Below are positions 63,591-64,000 of a stretch of 64,000 bases of DNA, in pieces. The stretch covers positions 248,001 to 312,000 of the forward strand of contig NZ_CP031967.1 in the NCBI RefSeq assembly GCF_003443615.1, read 5' to 3'. Position numbers and translations under genes: made by a program. Source of the DNA: Alteromonas sp. BL110. GTDB taxonomy: Bacteria; Pseudomonadota; Gammaproteobacteria; Enterobacterales; Alteromonadaceae. Position 1 is the stretch's first letter; the number at the start of each line of letters is the position of its first letter. The notes under the pieces are model-generated. The model searched no databases. It was not told the origin of the DNA and saw only the letters and a program-made list of their open reading frames with translations.

Positions 63591-64000
63591 ATGATAATGC
63601 AGGTTAAGACTTTTTCTTTCAATAAGGGGAATGCCCCCCTTAAAATCACTATTTTAGCCGTATTTTTTTCTTTTTTATCTGCGTGCAGTAGCGCGCCTAA
63701 CGCGTTGACCTATTATCTACTTCATTCCACGAGTGATACTTCAGTTTTGCATAGCGAGGCGAAGCAAATAGCGGTTTTAGATAAAGTAACATTACCAGAG
63801 TATTTAAAACATAGAGGTTTGGTGTATCAAACGAGCGACACTAATCTTCACATTTCTACCAGTCATTTATGGGCAGAGCCTGTAGACGAAGGGCTGACTA
63901 AAGCGCTCACTAGTGCTTTGGGTTTAAATAATGTAGCACTTGTTCGTCCCGACCATTATGCTAGTGAAGGGGCGTTGCATATATCGTTATACATTAACGA
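63591..64000 (+). CDS. pqiC: PqiC-like ABC-type transport auxiliary lipoprotein, partial
   Basis: The frame is open to the window's right edge (about 136 residues visible). It has a lipoprotein signal ending in the lipobox LSAC (AVFFSFLSACSSAP), then TYYLLHSTS and VTLPEYLKHRGLVYQTSDTNLH with LWAEPVDEGLTKALTSAL, the typical PqiC/YmbA pattern. It is probably the third gene of the pqi operon, about 210 bases after pqiB. GAAAGG lies upstream of the ATG. Confidence 0.85.
   Translation, partial: MIMQVKTFSFNKGNAPLKITILAVFFSFLSACSSAPNALTYYLLHSTSDTSVLHSEAKQIAVLDKVTLPEYLKHRGLVYQTSDTNLHISTSHLWAEPVDEGLTKALTSALGLNNVALVRPDHYASEGALHISLYIN

Overview
The window looks like a chromosomal segment of an Alteromonas-type marine gammaproteobacterium. 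The base composition is moderate (mid-40s % GC by eye), gene products resemble Alteromonadales proteins, and several gene neighbourhoods are gammaproteobacterial: rluB-scpB-scpA-yciO-rnm divergent from trpEGDC(F)BA-yciI, folX next to yfcH, and bioA divergent from bioBFCD. The species assignment is inference from gene content only.

Layout. 1-5.4 kb: the end of a beta-repeat protein, a sugar O-acetyltransferase, then rluB, scpB, scpA, yciO and rnm on the minus strand. 5.4-12.7 kb: a complete trp operon with an attenuator (12-residue leader peptide with three consecutive Trp codons, then a terminator hairpin). 12.7-31 kb: housekeeping genes (an FMN-binding stress protein, a PepSY protein with a PhoPQ-like two-component pair, perM-like, folX-yfcH, ybbAP and tesA, dusC, an M14 peptidase, gltX) separated by long spacers full of a short repeat, AAGTGTCTGTCCAC, around one REP-associated tyrosine transposase (RAYT) gene at about 24 kb. 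Two tRNA arrays lie here: tRNA-Ala plus four tRNA-Glu (minus) and four tRNA-Val (plus). 31-42 kb: a receiver-TPR protein lacking the phospho-acceptor Asp, moaA, an Atm1-type exporter, class II DAHP synthase, btuCD-like genes, a low-molecular-weight phosphatase and pepE. 42.8-48.5 kb: the biotin cluster bioD-bioC-bioF-bioB with divergent bioA; bioD, bioC and bioF carry extra coding segments that contain dispersed-repeat sequences. 48.6-64 kb: small conserved unknowns, a GNAT/C39-peptidase fusion overlapping a RimK-like ATP-grasp ligase, a Ca/Na antiporter, asnS, an AraC regulator, an SDR, a FISUMP-domain protein, and a pqiABC operon running off the end.

The most unusual feature is the dispersed repeat family. 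I count roughly 40 exact or degenerate copies, nearly all between 12.8 and 31 kb and centred on the RAYT gene. Many are paired head-to-head as REPIN-like hairpins. A minority lie inside genes and are translated in all three frames (VDRHL, GQTL, RTDT). The second candidate is the GNAT-C39/ATP-grasp pair, whose architecture suggests peptide ligation, acetylation and cleavage on an unknown substrate.
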